A DNA stretch of 64,000 bases from Sorex araneus (GCF_027595985.1 NC_073307.1:9754432-9818431); one strand, 5' to 3'; shown: positions 35,032-48,509, counted from the stretch's first letter. Notes: generated from the sequence alone by a model not told the origin. Translations and numbers: made by a program.

Positions 35032-35043
35032 ATTCACATATGT

Positions 35044-35956
35044 CGAGTTCACAACTCAGTTAAGAATACTGCTTTATCAGAGTGGTTTTAGGTTTGGGGA
35101 CCTTAATGACAGTACAGTGATTTTGGTCCCCAAAGCATGGCATCAGAAGAGGGAACAAAACTCACATCCTTGGCTCATGTGATAACCACCCTTAGTGTTA
35201 ATTATTTACAAGTGAAAGCAGTTGGTTAATTTTTTTCTCTAGGATGAGATTGTATGTAGTGTTTATATTTGAAGAAACATTGCATTATTTAGAGTAAAAC
35301 AATAATAAAATGAAAGCACTTTGGTTATATCAATTATGACATATAATATTAATGAAGGTGTTCTAAGATAAAAGTCTAACACAAATATTTAAATATATTC
35401 CTTAAAATACTGATTTTTAGAAACAAAATAAATCCTGATTTTAAATTTGTGTGATAGTATAAAAATAAACTCACTTTACTGTCCTTTTCTCACTGTTTAT
35501 TCATAACTCAACTAAGTCTGCAGACAAAGAGTACTACCAGATGTTCACAAACATACATATATATACATATATATAAATATATGTATAATCCTCACATGTA
35601 TATGATAAATTCGAAAAATTCTCTCTGCAGCTAAGGAAATTTGAATAAATTCACAGTTCTATAAGTTAAAAAAATAAATATTACCTTGAGTTGTTTTATT
35701 AGTGATGTTAATAATTAATCTTGATCACTATAACCTGATAAATTAGAAAATAATAACTCAAGTAAATGCCTGGAGGTTTGCAAGGAGGGACTGTGAAATG
35801 CATAAGAAGATAGGGAAGAATTATTTCTCTCATACTTAAGTCAGATGTTGCATCTCCCCAGTGAATTTACATTAATATGTGGTAAGCAAAGCATTTTTCC
35901 TAACTGTTCTTAGTTGAATTTTATTATTTTTCATGTCCCAGGAAGTGAAATATAAG
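35044..35956. other. Unannotated AT-rich sequence
   Basis: Includes an alternating purine/pyrimidine run of ATAC/ATAT units at about 35551-35586. Nothing else recognised. Confidence 0.4.
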
Positions 35957-36126
35957 AGCCCGGTAAGCTACCCAGAATATCCTGCCCGAGCGGCAGAGCC
36001 TGGCAAGCTCCCCATGGAGTATTCAATATGCCAAAAAATAGTAACAACAAGTCTCACAATGGAGACGTTACTGGTGCCCACTTGAGCTAATTGATAAACA
36101 ATGGGAAGACAGTGCTACAGTGCTAC
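35957..36126 (+). mobile_element. Shrew SINE, tail A, 5'-truncated
   Basis: Starts inside the body at AGAGCCCGGTAAGCTACCCA, so it lacks the tRNA head, and ends with AAGACAGTGCTACAGTGCTA. Confidence 0.92.
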
Positions 36127-39100
36127 TAAGAATAGATCCAAATATATGCGAAGTTTTTCATGGATCTTTGTTATATTGAATTGAATCTCCTGAACTCATA
36201 CATTTTTGAAGCCCCATATGTTTTTATCAAACTATCAAACCCTCTTTTTTTCAACTGTTTACTTGAGTATGACGTGTATGGTTTTTAAATTATATATTTT
36301 TTAAAACAAATAGCTTGGAAATTCTTTTATAATACATTCTTGAAATGTATATCAAAGCATATAAAAATATGTGAGTGCCTATTTATTTAATAGAGTAAAC
36401 AGAAAACAAAATCAAACATGTTTACAGAGAAGGGAAATTCATGTTGGGTCCATATGTCAATATTTTTTATAACACAAGTCAGAAAGAGTAAGATCTACTA
36501 GAAGCAATATTAGAGTTCAGAACAACTGAACAGATTTAACTATTCCTAAAATTTCTATTCCTTTATTTCCCCCTTCACTGGCTTTTCACTAATTGTTACA
36601 ATAGGCAAGTTTTCAATTTCTGCAGCAAAAAAGGCTAAAGAATTATTTTAAAGAATATTACCATTTCTATGTTTTTAAATCCTTCTCTTGTGTATCCAGA
36701 ATATACATAGAACATATTACAACTTTAAATATTTAGTTTTCCAACTTTCATTTATTTTCCATGATTTTACTACAGAAATAACAGAATACAAATTTAGTTT
36801 ATAATTTATGCATCATTTTATTTCCATGGTACTCGTTCCTGTTCTCTTTTCTTATAATGATTTTTTTTTAAATCACAAGTAACTTTCAATTGTCCTAACA
36901 CAAAGGGGACTTACTAAATCTTTTTAAAGGAAGCCTGAATAGAAAAACTACTATATTCAAAGTTTATGCCTTCAGGGGAAAAGCTTCTAATTGGGTCAGT
37001 GACTAATACAGAACTTTCTCCCCCTCCCCCTACAGGGGAGGAAAAATAACCACTTTTGCTAGTAATTACTCCATAAGAACTCATGGAAAAAGCAGGACCC
37101 TATATTCACTTTTGCCCAGTAGATTGTACCCATGGGTGAGAAAAATGACTGTCATAAAGCATTACTTATTTAGTACTCATTCCAGTCAGGAATGTTATCT
37201 TACTACCCATCTGGATATGTTGTTAGCAAATTATTGGGAAAGGGGGGAAAAGTGGGAACCACAGGTGGAAATAAAGTATTTTCTTTCCAGTATCACTGCA
37301 GTGCATTGTTTAGCAAGAAAGAAATCGGCATGTTCATGCTTCAAATAAATGCTTTTTAGAGAGGCAGAGCTGGGAAGGCTAATCGAGGGAACAGACTAAG
37401 GAGCCTAATTCTAATTGGCTGACAATTGCCTAAAGGAAGATGATTTTTAACAAATAGCAGATGTTGGCCAAAGCATTGTTGGATCACAAAATTCTCTGTT
37501 GTGTCAGGAAGGTTAAGATGAAGCAGGGACCCTTGGAGAAACGGGGATGACAGTAGAAATGAAATTTCTAAGTATTACATGGTCGGATTCCTGCTATGAG
37601 AATTCTCAGTGAGTTTTTCTTTTCAGGCAAATCCAGAGGTGGTTAGAGTTCATAAAGTATATTAATTAGGCCTCAGATCCAGCGGGAGCCTCTTATCAGA
37701 GGAGAATCTTTAAATACCATCAAGTGCTTCACTTTTAATAGGTTATCTACAACCAGCTCCTTCACTCTGCATCTTTGTTTCTCTTTCTTTCCTTTGTTCT
37801 GTTTGGGCCCTAAATTTTATTATGGCTTAATGATAATTCCCTTTTGAGTTTGGCCTTACAAAGTCGTTTTTATATCCTCTAATTTAGAGTCCCAAATGTT
37901 CAAAGTGAGAAACCTATTTGCAGAACCAGACTCCTAACACAATGCTGATAAATTTGTAAAAATCCTCTCTGTCCTAGAGGGTATTTTATTTCATCTGTTA
38001 GCAAACTCTTTTATCTTAGGTATCCCAATATCATTTGTTTTCCGTGGACTTCGTCCCTTTGGGAAAGGCATCTCATTTATGAGCTATTCCTGCTAATGCT
38101 GTGATCAGCTTGGGAAATCTTAATGTTTCACCAAGCCTTCGTAAATCAGTTTCTGTCCTGTTAGCACCAACGCCTCACTCCAAATTACCTCCACTCTGGG
38201 ATAATTCACTGTATTTCCCCACTACTTCAACTATGGTGTGTTTGGGAAGGATTGAGAGAATGACCGTAAGGTAGCAATATAAGATTACATGGGATGTTCT
38301 AAGCTAGCCAACCCTGACAGTATCCTTTATATTTGCATCAGCACCAAGGCACACAGTAGGCATTTGTGCTCTGAAGCAAATTAAAATTATGACCAAATGA
38401 ATGGTGGCTAGCTTGGGGCTAGAAAATAAGAAGACAATGATACTTAACATTATGCATGCAGATGTAATTTCATTGTAACCCATAAAAGAGTTCCTTCCTC
38501 CAAAAACAAAAGTTTAAGCAACAACTCATTTGAAAATAAAAGTGCAAAGATGTGTTATAAAGCAATTTTCCCTTGGAGAAAAACACACAGATTAATAGTT
38601 GTTTTTTTTTAAACCTGAAACAAAATTTTCCTAAAACTATGTAAAACTTAAAAGATTTTAATGGGAGTAAAATACTATTTTCTTCATTCAAATATTTAAA
38701 GTATTCCAATATCTTCTGTACTTAATCTGATTTTTATTTACAGAATTAAAGAATGATATTGCAATTTCTAAATGTTCCACTATATACTATGATTTGTTTA
38801 ATAATAACTTTCATTTTAGGGCCTTAACTGAAGTTTCTCTTTCTGACAAGGAATTATTACTCATAAAAATGATTGTAAATGAATTGCAAATAAATCCTTT
38901 ACTTTGAAGAGAACTATTTTACCAAAAGGAGACAAAATGGCTTATAATGTCAAATAAATACAGTAAAATTAACTCTGTAGTCAATAAATATAATAAAACT
39001 GTAAATCTACTACATAATAAAATTTTGATTTTCATCTCAGCTGTTTATATCTGTTTAATGGTGTGGGACGGTAAGAAGTTAAATTTAAAAGAGAATAAAA

Positions 39101-40231
39101 GAAGATTGTGGTGATAACAAAACTCTATCAAACAGTATACTCACCCTGCTAAAATCTTCAATATTTTAGGTTCCCATAGAGGGCAATATTGTATAAAAGA
39201 TGGTGAATCAAGAATCTGCCAATTCATCTCTGTTGATATTCTTAAAAAAATCTGCTGTTGCCATAAATTTGATGCTGTACCTCTCTTCAAACTCTGACTA
39301 ATATATAAAATGATGCTTAGAGAAAAGACTTATCAAAAATCAAAGAAAATTTGGTATTCTCCTTACCTGTAGATTACTTGAGTGGATACCCTCCACTTTC
39401 AACGACAATTTGACCGGATTATAGAATCGAATAGTAGATATGCATTGTTTAGTAGACTAAATTAACTTAGTAGATATATGAAATAATACCTTCTCAATGT
39501 CTCAATATCTGGAAAGGTAAACTACAAATAAGATGAAAGCTATATCTGGCATCAGTGACTCACAAATCTTTGATTTGTAATGAACAAAAGAGAGATCCTT
39601 ATGGAGGTTGGGTGGGTAGTAGAAGTAAATCATGGATATAGCCACTGTATAGGTGAGGAACTTTATGGATTCTGGGGGAGGGGGAAACTCATATAGAGAT
39701 GTGGCATGGAATATGCAAATTTATACTTAGCTATAGCTCTCAAAGTTATTTTTATCTCAAAATATGCATGAACTGACTTTTTCATTTCTCTGAAAACTTG
39801 AAAGATAGTTGCTTTGCCCTATATTCCTTCTTCACAGAGATGTTAAATATAATTAAAACTCAAGCATTTGCTCTCAAATGACTTATTTACTTTTTTCAAG
39901 TGACTTTTTTAATAGTTGCTAACTTGTATTGGAGTATACCCAAAGTAGTAAAGGAGGGATATTATACATGGTATAATGCCACTAACTCACACTGGAACTT
40001 TAAATATCTACCTGTAAATTTAAATACACATGAAGATATGGAGTACATGAAATTATGGGTCATGATTTATTCATCTTTTATTTATACCTCAGAAGCAACT
40101 CTGAAAAAAAGATGACTTTCTTTGCTTCTATTGTTATAAGATGTCCTCTCTATGCTATCACAGAAAATACTTTAAAACCACTAGAAATGAATTAAAATAA
40201 ACAAAATTTTTAATTCAGATTTTAACTTCTG
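36127..40231. other. 4.1 kb with no recognised repeat
   Basis: The longest transposon-free interval in the window. It is AT-rich, with a slightly more complex patch at about 37370-38120. No coding exon is evident by eye. Confidence 0.4.
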
Positions 40232-40246
40232 TATTTATAAGAAATA

Positions 40247-40494
40247 GGACTGGAGCGATAGCACAGTGGGTAAGGTGTTTGCCTTGCATGCAGCCAACCC
40301 GAGTTTGATTACTCTGACCCTCTCAGAGAGCCCGACAATCTACCAAGAGTATCCCGTCCACATGGCAGAGCCTGGCAAGCTACCCGTGGTGCATTTGATA
40401 TGCCAAAAACAGTAACAATAAGTCTCACAATGGAGACGTTACTGGTGCCCACTTGAGCAAATCGATGAACAATGGGAAGACCGTGCTACAGTGC
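40247..40494 (+). mobile_element. Shrew SINE, tail A, with 15-bp TSD
   Basis: Perfect TSD TATTTATAAGAAATA at 40232-40246 and 40495-40509. Full head (GGACTGGAGCGATAGCACAG) and tail (GAAGACCGTGCTACAGTGC). Confidence 0.97.
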
Positions 40495-40509
40495 TATTTA
40501 TAAGAAATA

Positions 40510-41529
40510 AACAACTAGACTTTATGCGATTATTTTTTCTGACTGAAAAAGAGGAGTGAACCAGGGAAATTTTTAGGTGTATTATCTTAATTTCCAAGGA
40601 AGTCTAGGTTAGCTTACTACCACAGAGACACAGAGCTTTTATTATCAACAATAATACTGATGTCCTAATATAAACTATAGCTAACATATTCATTCTCATT
40701 AGAACTTCAATGTTTGCAATTATACATTTCAAACACGTAAAATTCCCAAACTTCCAATTAAAAAGTAGAAATAAATTGCCGCAAACATAGAATGATGGCT
40801 TCAATATTCTTTCATAATTTTTTGGTAGCAAGTTAGAAATTCATATTTGACTTCATCCTCATAAAAATCTGCTACTTCTTAAAGCTGGAATGATTCTAAA
40901 GTGCCGTACACGAGCTTGTTGTAGACACAAAATCTAAAATTCTGAAGTTTAAAATGCTTTTCTGATGTGAAATGGGCAGCTATAATTTGAGGGTGAAAAA
41001 ATATATATATATATACTTTAAGTAAAAAGAAAAGAGAAATGTAGAGGAAGCAATAATTGGGCCTACTTGAAAACGTAAAGCAGTGAAGGGAAGTAAAAGA
41101 GCAATTACTTTTCCTGCCACTATTTAGTCATTTGTCCTGTGACCTTTCAGTACCTTCCAATAAGACGTTCCCTTGCCATATTTTTGGGCCCTTTCGCTAA
41201 CTTTTAGTTTTGCTACCTGACAACAGAATGAGGTGGAAGTGGTGTTATGCGAGTCCCAAGCCGAGACTGCAGAGGCCGTATATGTTCCCACTTACTTTCT
41301 TCTACTTCTGTAATTGCTGCAAGAAGGACAGGCCTGGGTGTGGCGGCCAGGAAAGCCCTAGTCAAGTCTAGCCAGGAACAGAGTCCCCAGATGCACAAGC
41401 AAGAACAGGCATGATCAACACGAGCAAATTCCAGCACGTTAGATGACCAGATTATCTACTGATTCACAAGCACGTGGGAGACCAGAGACAGAAGCTCAGG
41501 ATATTAATGTGTGATTTGGGACCAGACCT
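40510..41529. other. Unannotated sequence
   Basis: Contains an AT dinucleotide run at about 40999-41014. Nothing else recognised. Confidence 0.4.
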
Positions 41530-41717
41530 CTTCCTTTGGAGAGGAAGAGAGAGATCAATGGGTTGAGTTCATGTTTTGCATGAAGAAGCCCACGCTTGAT
41601 CCCCAGCACCGTGGGGTCACACTGATTAATACTGGAGTTGACCTTTAAGCACCAAATTGCCAATAACCAGTTGAGCACTGCTAGACTAACCTCCAAATCA
41701 AAAAGAAAAAAAAAATT
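41530..41717 (+). mobile_element. Possible very old tRNA-derived SINE
   Basis: The order 'GTTGAGTTCATGTTTTGCAT ... GCTTGATCCCCAGCACCGTG ... AGTTGAGCACTGCTAG ... poly(A)' resembles tail B, but with many changes. Confidence 0.45.
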
Positions 41718-41880
41718 ACAAATACCAATAAAAGTTTAAGTTACACATTAACATGATCTTTACTACGTAAATGATAGCAGCACAATAAGCCAATGCTGTA
41801 GTGTCATAAATATAAATACTATTGCAATAATAAAGGCTTAAGCAACGTAGATGTTCAGTAGATGTTCAAAGCAGATGTTC

Positions 41881-42128
41881 TGGACTGGAGCCATAGCATA
41901 TCAGGTAGGGTGTTTGCCTTGCACAAGGCCGACTCGGGTTCGATTCCTCTGTTCCTCTTGGAGAGCCCGGCAAGCTATGGAGAGTATCCCACCCGCACAC
42001 CACAGCCTGGCAAGCTACCCGTGGCACATTGGATATGCCAAAAACAGTAACGACAAGTCTCACCATGGAGACGTTACTGGTGCCCACTTGAGCAAATCGA
42101 TGAACAATGGGACGACGGAGCAGTGCTA
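41881..42128 (+). mobile_element. Shrew SINE, tail A, with 9-bp TSD
   Basis: TSD CAGATGTTC at 41872-41880 and 42129-42137. The target is itself a short imperfect repeat: AGATGTTC occurs three times at 41849-41880. Full-length copy with intact B box GGGTTCGATTCCTC. Confidence 0.95.
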
Positions 42129-42137
42129 CAGATGTTC

Positions 42138-44261
42138 AGTAGAAATGGCCAGGAAGAGAGGCATGCCGGGTTATCTAGTTCCTTAAACTCGTCCTTTATA
42201 ATTCTGCCAGAAGGAAAGGCATCCAGTCTAAGTAGATACTATAAATTCTGGGAGTGGGGAACTAGTAAGGGATGAACATGGACACTTGCCATCACCTGGC
42301 AACTTCCTCTGTGACCCCTTACTTGTGCTGTTGTGTAGCTGGAATGCAACAGTGAGTTTTGATCCCTGTGGCCTAAGAACAAAGAAAGGTGGTGGGGACC
42401 GGAAGCCACTGGGCCATGGGCTTTGAGGGTGGATGTGGAGTCCCAGGCACGGATCACGAGCCCAGCTAGGGGCTTCGGGGTGGCGCTCACAGGCCTCAGC
42501 CTTGGGATCTGGACGCTGGATCAGGTACAGTGAGGGGTGGGAGTAGGCATAGGTCATTATTTCCACAGGGCAAATGGACAGCACAGGAACAAGACTAGCT
42601 GTTCTCAGTATATGGAGGAAGAAAAATCAATTTTTGTTTTTGGTTTTGATACTGAAAATAATCAATTTATGAAGAAACACTTCTTTCTTACCAACAGCAT
42701 TTGAGAAAAGATCAGGGAGCTATTAATTTTATTATAAACCAGCAATTGTGAAGAAAACAGATTTAAGTATCATAAAATACACTCAGAACCAAAAGCACTC
42801 AATATAAGTTTTTATGTCAGGATGATTTAGTCTGCTTCAAGTGAGGACAAATTAATATTTCATTGATTCATATTTATAAGATCATTTTTCTTTGCTCCGT
42901 CAGAAACAGGAAACAAAGAAACAATAAATACCCTCACCGTCCGATTCCTAACTTCAATAAGCTAGCTGTCAGCTTGCTGTTTCCTCTTTCTGTTAAAATC
43001 AACTGATGTTACATTAGTAATTCAACATAAAAAAAATCAACTAAGGGCTCGTATAGTACACATTCCTCATTTTTTGATTCTAAGGAAGGGGAAAATAATC
43101 ACCCCCAAATTATATTGTCAAGCAGTCATTAGTAATTACCCAGCAGTGATAGTGCCTCCACGAATCTCAACAAAAATGGCAGTTCCAGCAGCTGTTGTGA
43201 CTTACTCAACAATTGTAGGGGTCAAGCATCGTGTAAACACTTTGCATTTTTTCCCTGAGCTTATGTCAAGATTTATTTTTCATACAGAACCAAGGTCAAG
43301 TTGGAGTAGGCCTTAGGTGAACCTTTGAAAGTATATGCATTATGGAAATGTTGGTATGTGTGGCACACAGTACGTTTGGAGGAAGTAAAAGAAGAAAAGA
43401 GAGTAGAAAAGCAAAGTGAGGACAGAATGAGACGACACTCTAGCTGAGACTGTTGACAGCCAATGGAGAGTGAGCTTGGTATCATCCTATCAGTTTGCTT
43501 TGGCTAAGTCATTGAATTCTTGTGAAAATACCTGCCTCATAAAACACAAATGAAGATTTGGGAGCACCAGAAGAGTTAAATATTCCACGTTGTACAATAT
43601 TGTAAGGTTGGCATCTCAACTTGGTTTGCCTGGCACCCATGCCTATCCCCATGCATATGGCCCTATGGCATACAAATAAGAAGAAAGGCACCACACCATT
43701 TTGGTAAAGTGACTAGAGGAACTTGTAATCCCATGCTTTTCAAAGCACTAGTATGTCTTCCAATGACTTAATTTCAAAATACCCGATTTCTTTTTAAACC
43801 AGTGTCACGATATGAATCAAAGTAAAACACTGCATTCTTACTAGAACATAGAGACAATGGATTAAAAAGAAAATGCTCTGCCAGAAGAGAGTCAAAATAA
43901 TTGAATAAGTCAAAAGGAAATTCAAGAAAAATCAGAATGGAATTTCAGGGTTGAACTAATTTTATATAAGCTGACACACTGAGTGACATATAAAGTTGGC
44001 ATGCCAGGGAAAATCCTGGTTAACCTGCTGGTGTTTGGGCTTCTCATAATATGACTTAGTATTTTCCTGGAAATTTTATTTTCTCTAGAGAGTTCATAGT
44101 TATACAACCCAATGGATCTGGTGAGATTCCACTTACGCTGCCCACTTTTGCCATTTCTACTCTTATATTCTGTGAGATGTAGAAGCAAACAGTTCTTACC
44201 TTTGATTAAAGGTGATTAAATATAAAAAACTATGGGACTTACATAACTATATTTTTGGCCT
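42138..44261. other. Unannotated sequence with a G+C-richer block
   Basis: About 42390-42540 is G+C-rich (for example GGGGCTTCGGGGTGGCGCTC) without a repeat I know. An incidental 118-codon minus-strand frame (42228-42584) crosses it. The rest is AT-rich and featureless. Confidence 0.4.
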
Positions 44262-44400
44262 TTAAAATATTTTTTAAATTTTATTGTGCTTCAGGTCACA
44301 TATTACATTAGTGTTAGTCTTTATGGCTTTGATGGACACAGTTTCCATACCTTACCACCACCAAAGTGTCCAACACCCCGTCTCCACTTAACTCCTACTC
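44262..44400 (-). mobile_element. L1 3' end, inverted, old
   Basis: Plus-strand AAATTTTATTGTGCTTCAGG, then ACCACCACCAAAGTGTCCAA and CACCCCGTCTCCAC, parallels the better inverted L1 ends at 48.5 and 62.0 kb (AATTTTATTGAATCACCATG ... CACCCATCCCTCC). Confidence 0.5.
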
Positions 44401-45299
44401 TCCTTCAAGATGAATATTCAAGGACAACAATGCAATGATGCTACCTGAAAGTTTAGTCACCAAGAACCCAATTCATGCTGCAAGGGCATCCTGGTGGGTT
44501 CGGGAGGCTGCCAGGTGAATGAAGACACACCTTCAGTAGCAAAGACCTTGATTGGATTATCCAAGATACTCAGTCTTCTCACGCCTGATCTCCTCAGAAT
44601 GTCATGTAAATAATTTTAAGTTGACAACAACAAAGGGCCTGAAAGCTGAGGAGAAGCATTTTTTGGTGGGAGTGGGGGTGGGGGTGGAGTCTTTGCCTTT
44701 GCTTTTGTCTGAATCTGGGAAGCAATAGCTGTGACCACTGAGTTCTGAGGAGAATAAGTTTGGAGGATGCCACCGAACTAGGTCTGCCTATAGAAGTGTT
44801 CTATGTGAGAAACGTGACCTTACTTTTGGGGTAAACATGAAGTCACCTCTCCCTTGGCAATGTGGAAGGCCCTAACCCTATTCTTTATTCCTTAGTGCCA
44901 ACCCTACTCCTTAGTTGTAGGACTGAAACCTTGGGATCCACAACTGAAACTGATATTTGAGCTCTAGATATAGTGGTACAATGGATGCAGTGCCCTGTGC
45001 ACAAATTATTAAATTGATCTCTCTCGTCTGCATCCTACCTCACGCTGTTTTGATTCCCCTGTCAACCTAAGAAGGACCTAGAAAGACCACAAGTGTGTGT
45101 GTTTGTGGCAGGGGAAGGGGGTGGAGGGGGCTTTCTCCTTGCATATTCACAGTGCCATCGGTGGGAAGTGGAAATGATCTCTTCATGAATGTGAATATGC
45201 CTGGATAATAAAGAATGGGAAGGCTTTCCCATAAATTTTAAGGAGAGCTCATAGAGCAGTTTCCGTATATTTCAACAATTTTTTTTTCTTCAATAAGCC
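44401..45299. other. Unannotated sequence
   Basis: Possibly a decayed LTR or L1 continuation, with G-rich GGTGGGAGTGGGGGTGGGGG near 44665; no family recognised. Confidence 0.35.
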
Positions 45300-46040
45300 A
45301 GCCAGGGAAATAAAAGCAAAAATAAATGAGGGAAACTTCATCCAATTAAAAATATGAACAGTGAAAAGTTAAAATACAAAGGCTACCATTTCATAGATTT
45401 ATTGGATGAGACAAAATATTTACAAATTATTCATCCAACATGTTTAATATTTTTACTCAATATTTAAATATTTTCATATATTTCAAAGACTCACAGGACA
45501 GAATCACCCCCCAAACAAAAAGATAGAGAAATTAAATAACTTGGTTTTAAAAATGGACTGTTGCTGAAAGATATTTTACCAAAAAAAGACATTCAGATGT
45601 CCAACAGTTACAAAGACTGTTTGGTATCAATTATTTGTAGGGAAATGCATTGAAAAACACAATGAGATGGCATCTTACACATATTAGAATAGTCATTATC
45701 AAAATACAAGAAGTGATGGTAAGTATGTGGAGAAATTGGGACCCTTTTACAGTGTTGATGATAACGTACATTGCTGAAGTGACTACGTTAAAAAAAAACC
45801 AGCATGGAACTTCATAGAATAACCAAGAAGAGACATTCCTTAGGATGAATCTATATAACGTTTTGGCATTTGGTATACTCCACTGTCTATGGCATATTTA
45901 TTTACAATACTCCACACATGGAAATAATTTAAGTGCTTCCCACTAATATAAGAATGGATAGAGATATCTCTCTATATACATAAATGAGATTGTTTATACC
46001 TAGGCAATTAAATATAGGACATGTGGTATGTAATATTGTG
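45300..46040 (+). mobile_element. L1 ORF2 fragment, 5' half of a split copy
   Basis: Typical L1 ORF2 order: AGCAAAAATAAATGAGGGAA, CATCCAATTAAAAATATGAA, AAAGACATTCAGATGTCCAA, AAACACAATGAGATGGCATC, GTATGTGGAGAAATTGGGAC. Frames are broken. The continuation lies beyond the LTR at 47216. Confidence 0.85.
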
Positions 46041-47215
46041 TGTAATCTCTGGGATGCTAGGGAATCCGCGACTCTCTAGCCACCCATGTTCGTTGGTCTT
46101 GGGCCTCTTCCCCATCTGGAACGGCCAATGACAAAGGCAGATGAAGGAAGAAATGAGGCTGCCAGGCTGGTTGGTGATCAGTTGCCATTTATCCCATTGC
46201 CCCCACGTGCCTGTTCCAGTCTCTCTAAGCTCCCCCTTTCTAGTCTCACACTGCCCCTCATTCCTGTCTCTCCTGCTCATCTATGTCTCCGCTTTCCTCT
46301 CACAGTCGCTTCTCTCATTTCTCCATGCGCCTGCTCCTCCATTCTTCCCCTATATTCTTTTCTCTCTACCCATCTTGCTAGTCTCTCCGTGCTCCATCTT
46401 GCTGCGCTGGTCTCTCTTTCATCTCTCCCCAATTCCCCCACATTGGGGGTAGCCACCACACTCCATGGTATCACAATCAACATACCAAAGACCCTTCCTG
46501 ATCGCCCATCAGGCTCAAGGGCAGAAATACCACCTAGAGATGTTTCTCCTCTCCTTAGTCCAATAACTTACCATCGTAATTAACATCTTAATTCTACTTC
46601 ATAATTTTAGTAATTTTGTATGGACACAGTAAGAGACACATTGAGCTTGTAGGGTAACTCTTTGGGGACATCTCACCACAGACTCAGACTACAGGGCTCA
46701 GGTCAGATTAATCATTCTTAACCTTAGCAGGGCCCAAATCTAGTTATTAATTTTTGGGTCATGACAGAATTTGTCCATGACCATGCTCTTAACTTATAGT
46801 TAAGTATTATGGCACTTTGGCCTGGTCCATTTTGATGCCAGGGTAGTTCACTCTTTGCCCTGGATCCATGCAGTCCCTCATCGGGACCCTGGTTTTGGGG
46901 TGGCAGGAAGTAAGGGCAACTGAGGCTTAAGTTGAGAGAACAGATGTCCAGGAGGTAGTATTACCTGGAGTCAATTAACTCCTAAGTTACAAAAGCATAT
47001 CATTAACTATCTTCCTGTGTCTATAAAAAAAGGCATGGCTCTGAATTAACTATGCAAAGGACTTAGGGAGAAAAGAAAAACATTTACAAGTGAACAGAAC
47101 ACAAAAAAAGAAGTTACAAATAAACACAGAGGAATGGAAACCCTGTGATAGGAGTTACCCAATAAACCTAAGCTCCCTGTGCAAGGCAGAAAGGACAAAC
47201 CAATGTTATCCTACA
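46041..47215 (-). mobile_element. Endogenous retrovirus LTR, diverged, inside an L1
   Basis: Its right ~600 bp parallel the LTR at 54331-55475: CCATGACCATGCTCTTAACT, GGCACTTTGGCCTGGTCCAT, AGCATATCATTAACTATCTT, and the same terminal GTTATCCTACA at 47215. The left ~450 bp is pyrimidine-rich on plus, matching the R-U5 side of the other LTR only in character. The left end (TGTAATCTC at 46041) is a guess and no clean TSD is seen. No internal retroviral genes are present, so it is a solo LTR or a truncated remnant. Confidence 0.65.
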
Positions 47216-47605
47216 TTTTGTATACATAGGTAGAAATATAGTTACATATATAGGATAAATAGAATTCAGTTATAAAAAATATAAACTGTGCCACTTAGTA
47301 TAATATGGACAGGACTGGAGGAAGTTATGCCAAGTGAAAAAAGTCAGAAGAGGGAAGACAAATACTGTATGATTTCACTCCCATGGGGGAAAAACAAAGC
47401 ATAGGAACAACAGAACAAAATAAAAACACATCTCAGATGCAGAAGAACAGATTGTGGTTACCAGATGGTAAAGAGCCTTGTGGAACTGGTGAAATGGGTA
47501 AAGGATGTCAACCGTATGGCAATGGATGTATTTTATAGACACAAAAGCACAAATGCAAAAGCAAATACAAATTCCTATTAATTTCCAGGTTTCCATTCAA
47601 TGTTG
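47216..47605 (+). mobile_element. L1 3' half of the split copy
   Basis: Resumes L1: AATTCAGTTATAAAAAATAT, AATATGGACAGGACTGGAGG, AAATACTGTATGATTTCACT, then diverged 3' UTR. Confidence 0.8.
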
Positions 47606-48509
47606 AAGTGACAATGGCTCATAACTTAGTCCTGCATATTTCATAAACAACCAGTAAGGCCCATATGGAAAATTTCAATAAGAAGTCTTTTTCCTGAGTA
47701 CCACTGTCTAAGAAATAAAAGAGCTGAGACAAAAAATTCTAGAAAATAATCTTGTACTCATAAATATTCAGAAAAATCAATGCTAAAATTTATGTTACAA
47801 AGAAGGCCTGTTATTTGGATTAATGGAGAAAGGAATCAATCAGTGAGAACTTCATGTTAGTCATTTCCATAATGAAGTACAAGAAAATCATAAGGTAATG
47901 ACAAAAATAGTGTCTTGTATTAAATTGGATGGTTGGAAGGAATGATGATTATAACAGATCTGACTATATATCTGTTCAAAATATGGCTCTATTTGTTTTA
48001 ATGTTCATTCCTTGTGAGAAGTAGATAATTTCCCGTGAAAGAAAAACAACAGTTCTTACCAGAAAAATATTTTTTGAATTACAACAAGACTTTGTCAGAA
48101 AAAGAAGTGGAATCAGATGGTAGAGGATAGTTTTATTTTTCTAAGATAACCACCAATTAAAGAGAATCAATTTGGTGAAACCTGACCTTAGTTCAACCAT
48201 ACTAAATGTTGCATGGAATATATGCATTTCCAATGATATAGTCAAAATGTATAGTTTTCAGAAAACTTATGCTGCTTTCAAACTTCAATGAAAACCTTTT
48301 GAAATCATAGGCATGGCACATTTACTTAATTGTGATAATTCTTGTCAATAATAATTTTGGGATCATGCCTCCTCCCCTCCACCTCCCTCAACCATGTAGT
48401 AGAGCTGCCAGAGGCATTTACATTTTTGTATTTTTATGCCTGTCATAGTTTTTCAACATTTGTTGAACTGAGAGGTGATCTATGATAATTATGGATCTTC
48501 TGTTGGTTT
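47606..48509. other. Unannotated AT-rich sequence
   Basis: Nothing recognised. Confidence 0.4.

Noticed and set aside
34617..35063. 148-codon plus-strand open frame
   Set aside because: It crosses a SINE pair and translates SINE sequence; similar peptides recur at every tail-A SINE.
46086..46583. 165-codon plus-strand open frame
   Set aside because: It lies in the pyrimidine-rich part of an antisense LTR; the Ser/Leu/Pro-rich translation reflects base composition, not a protein.
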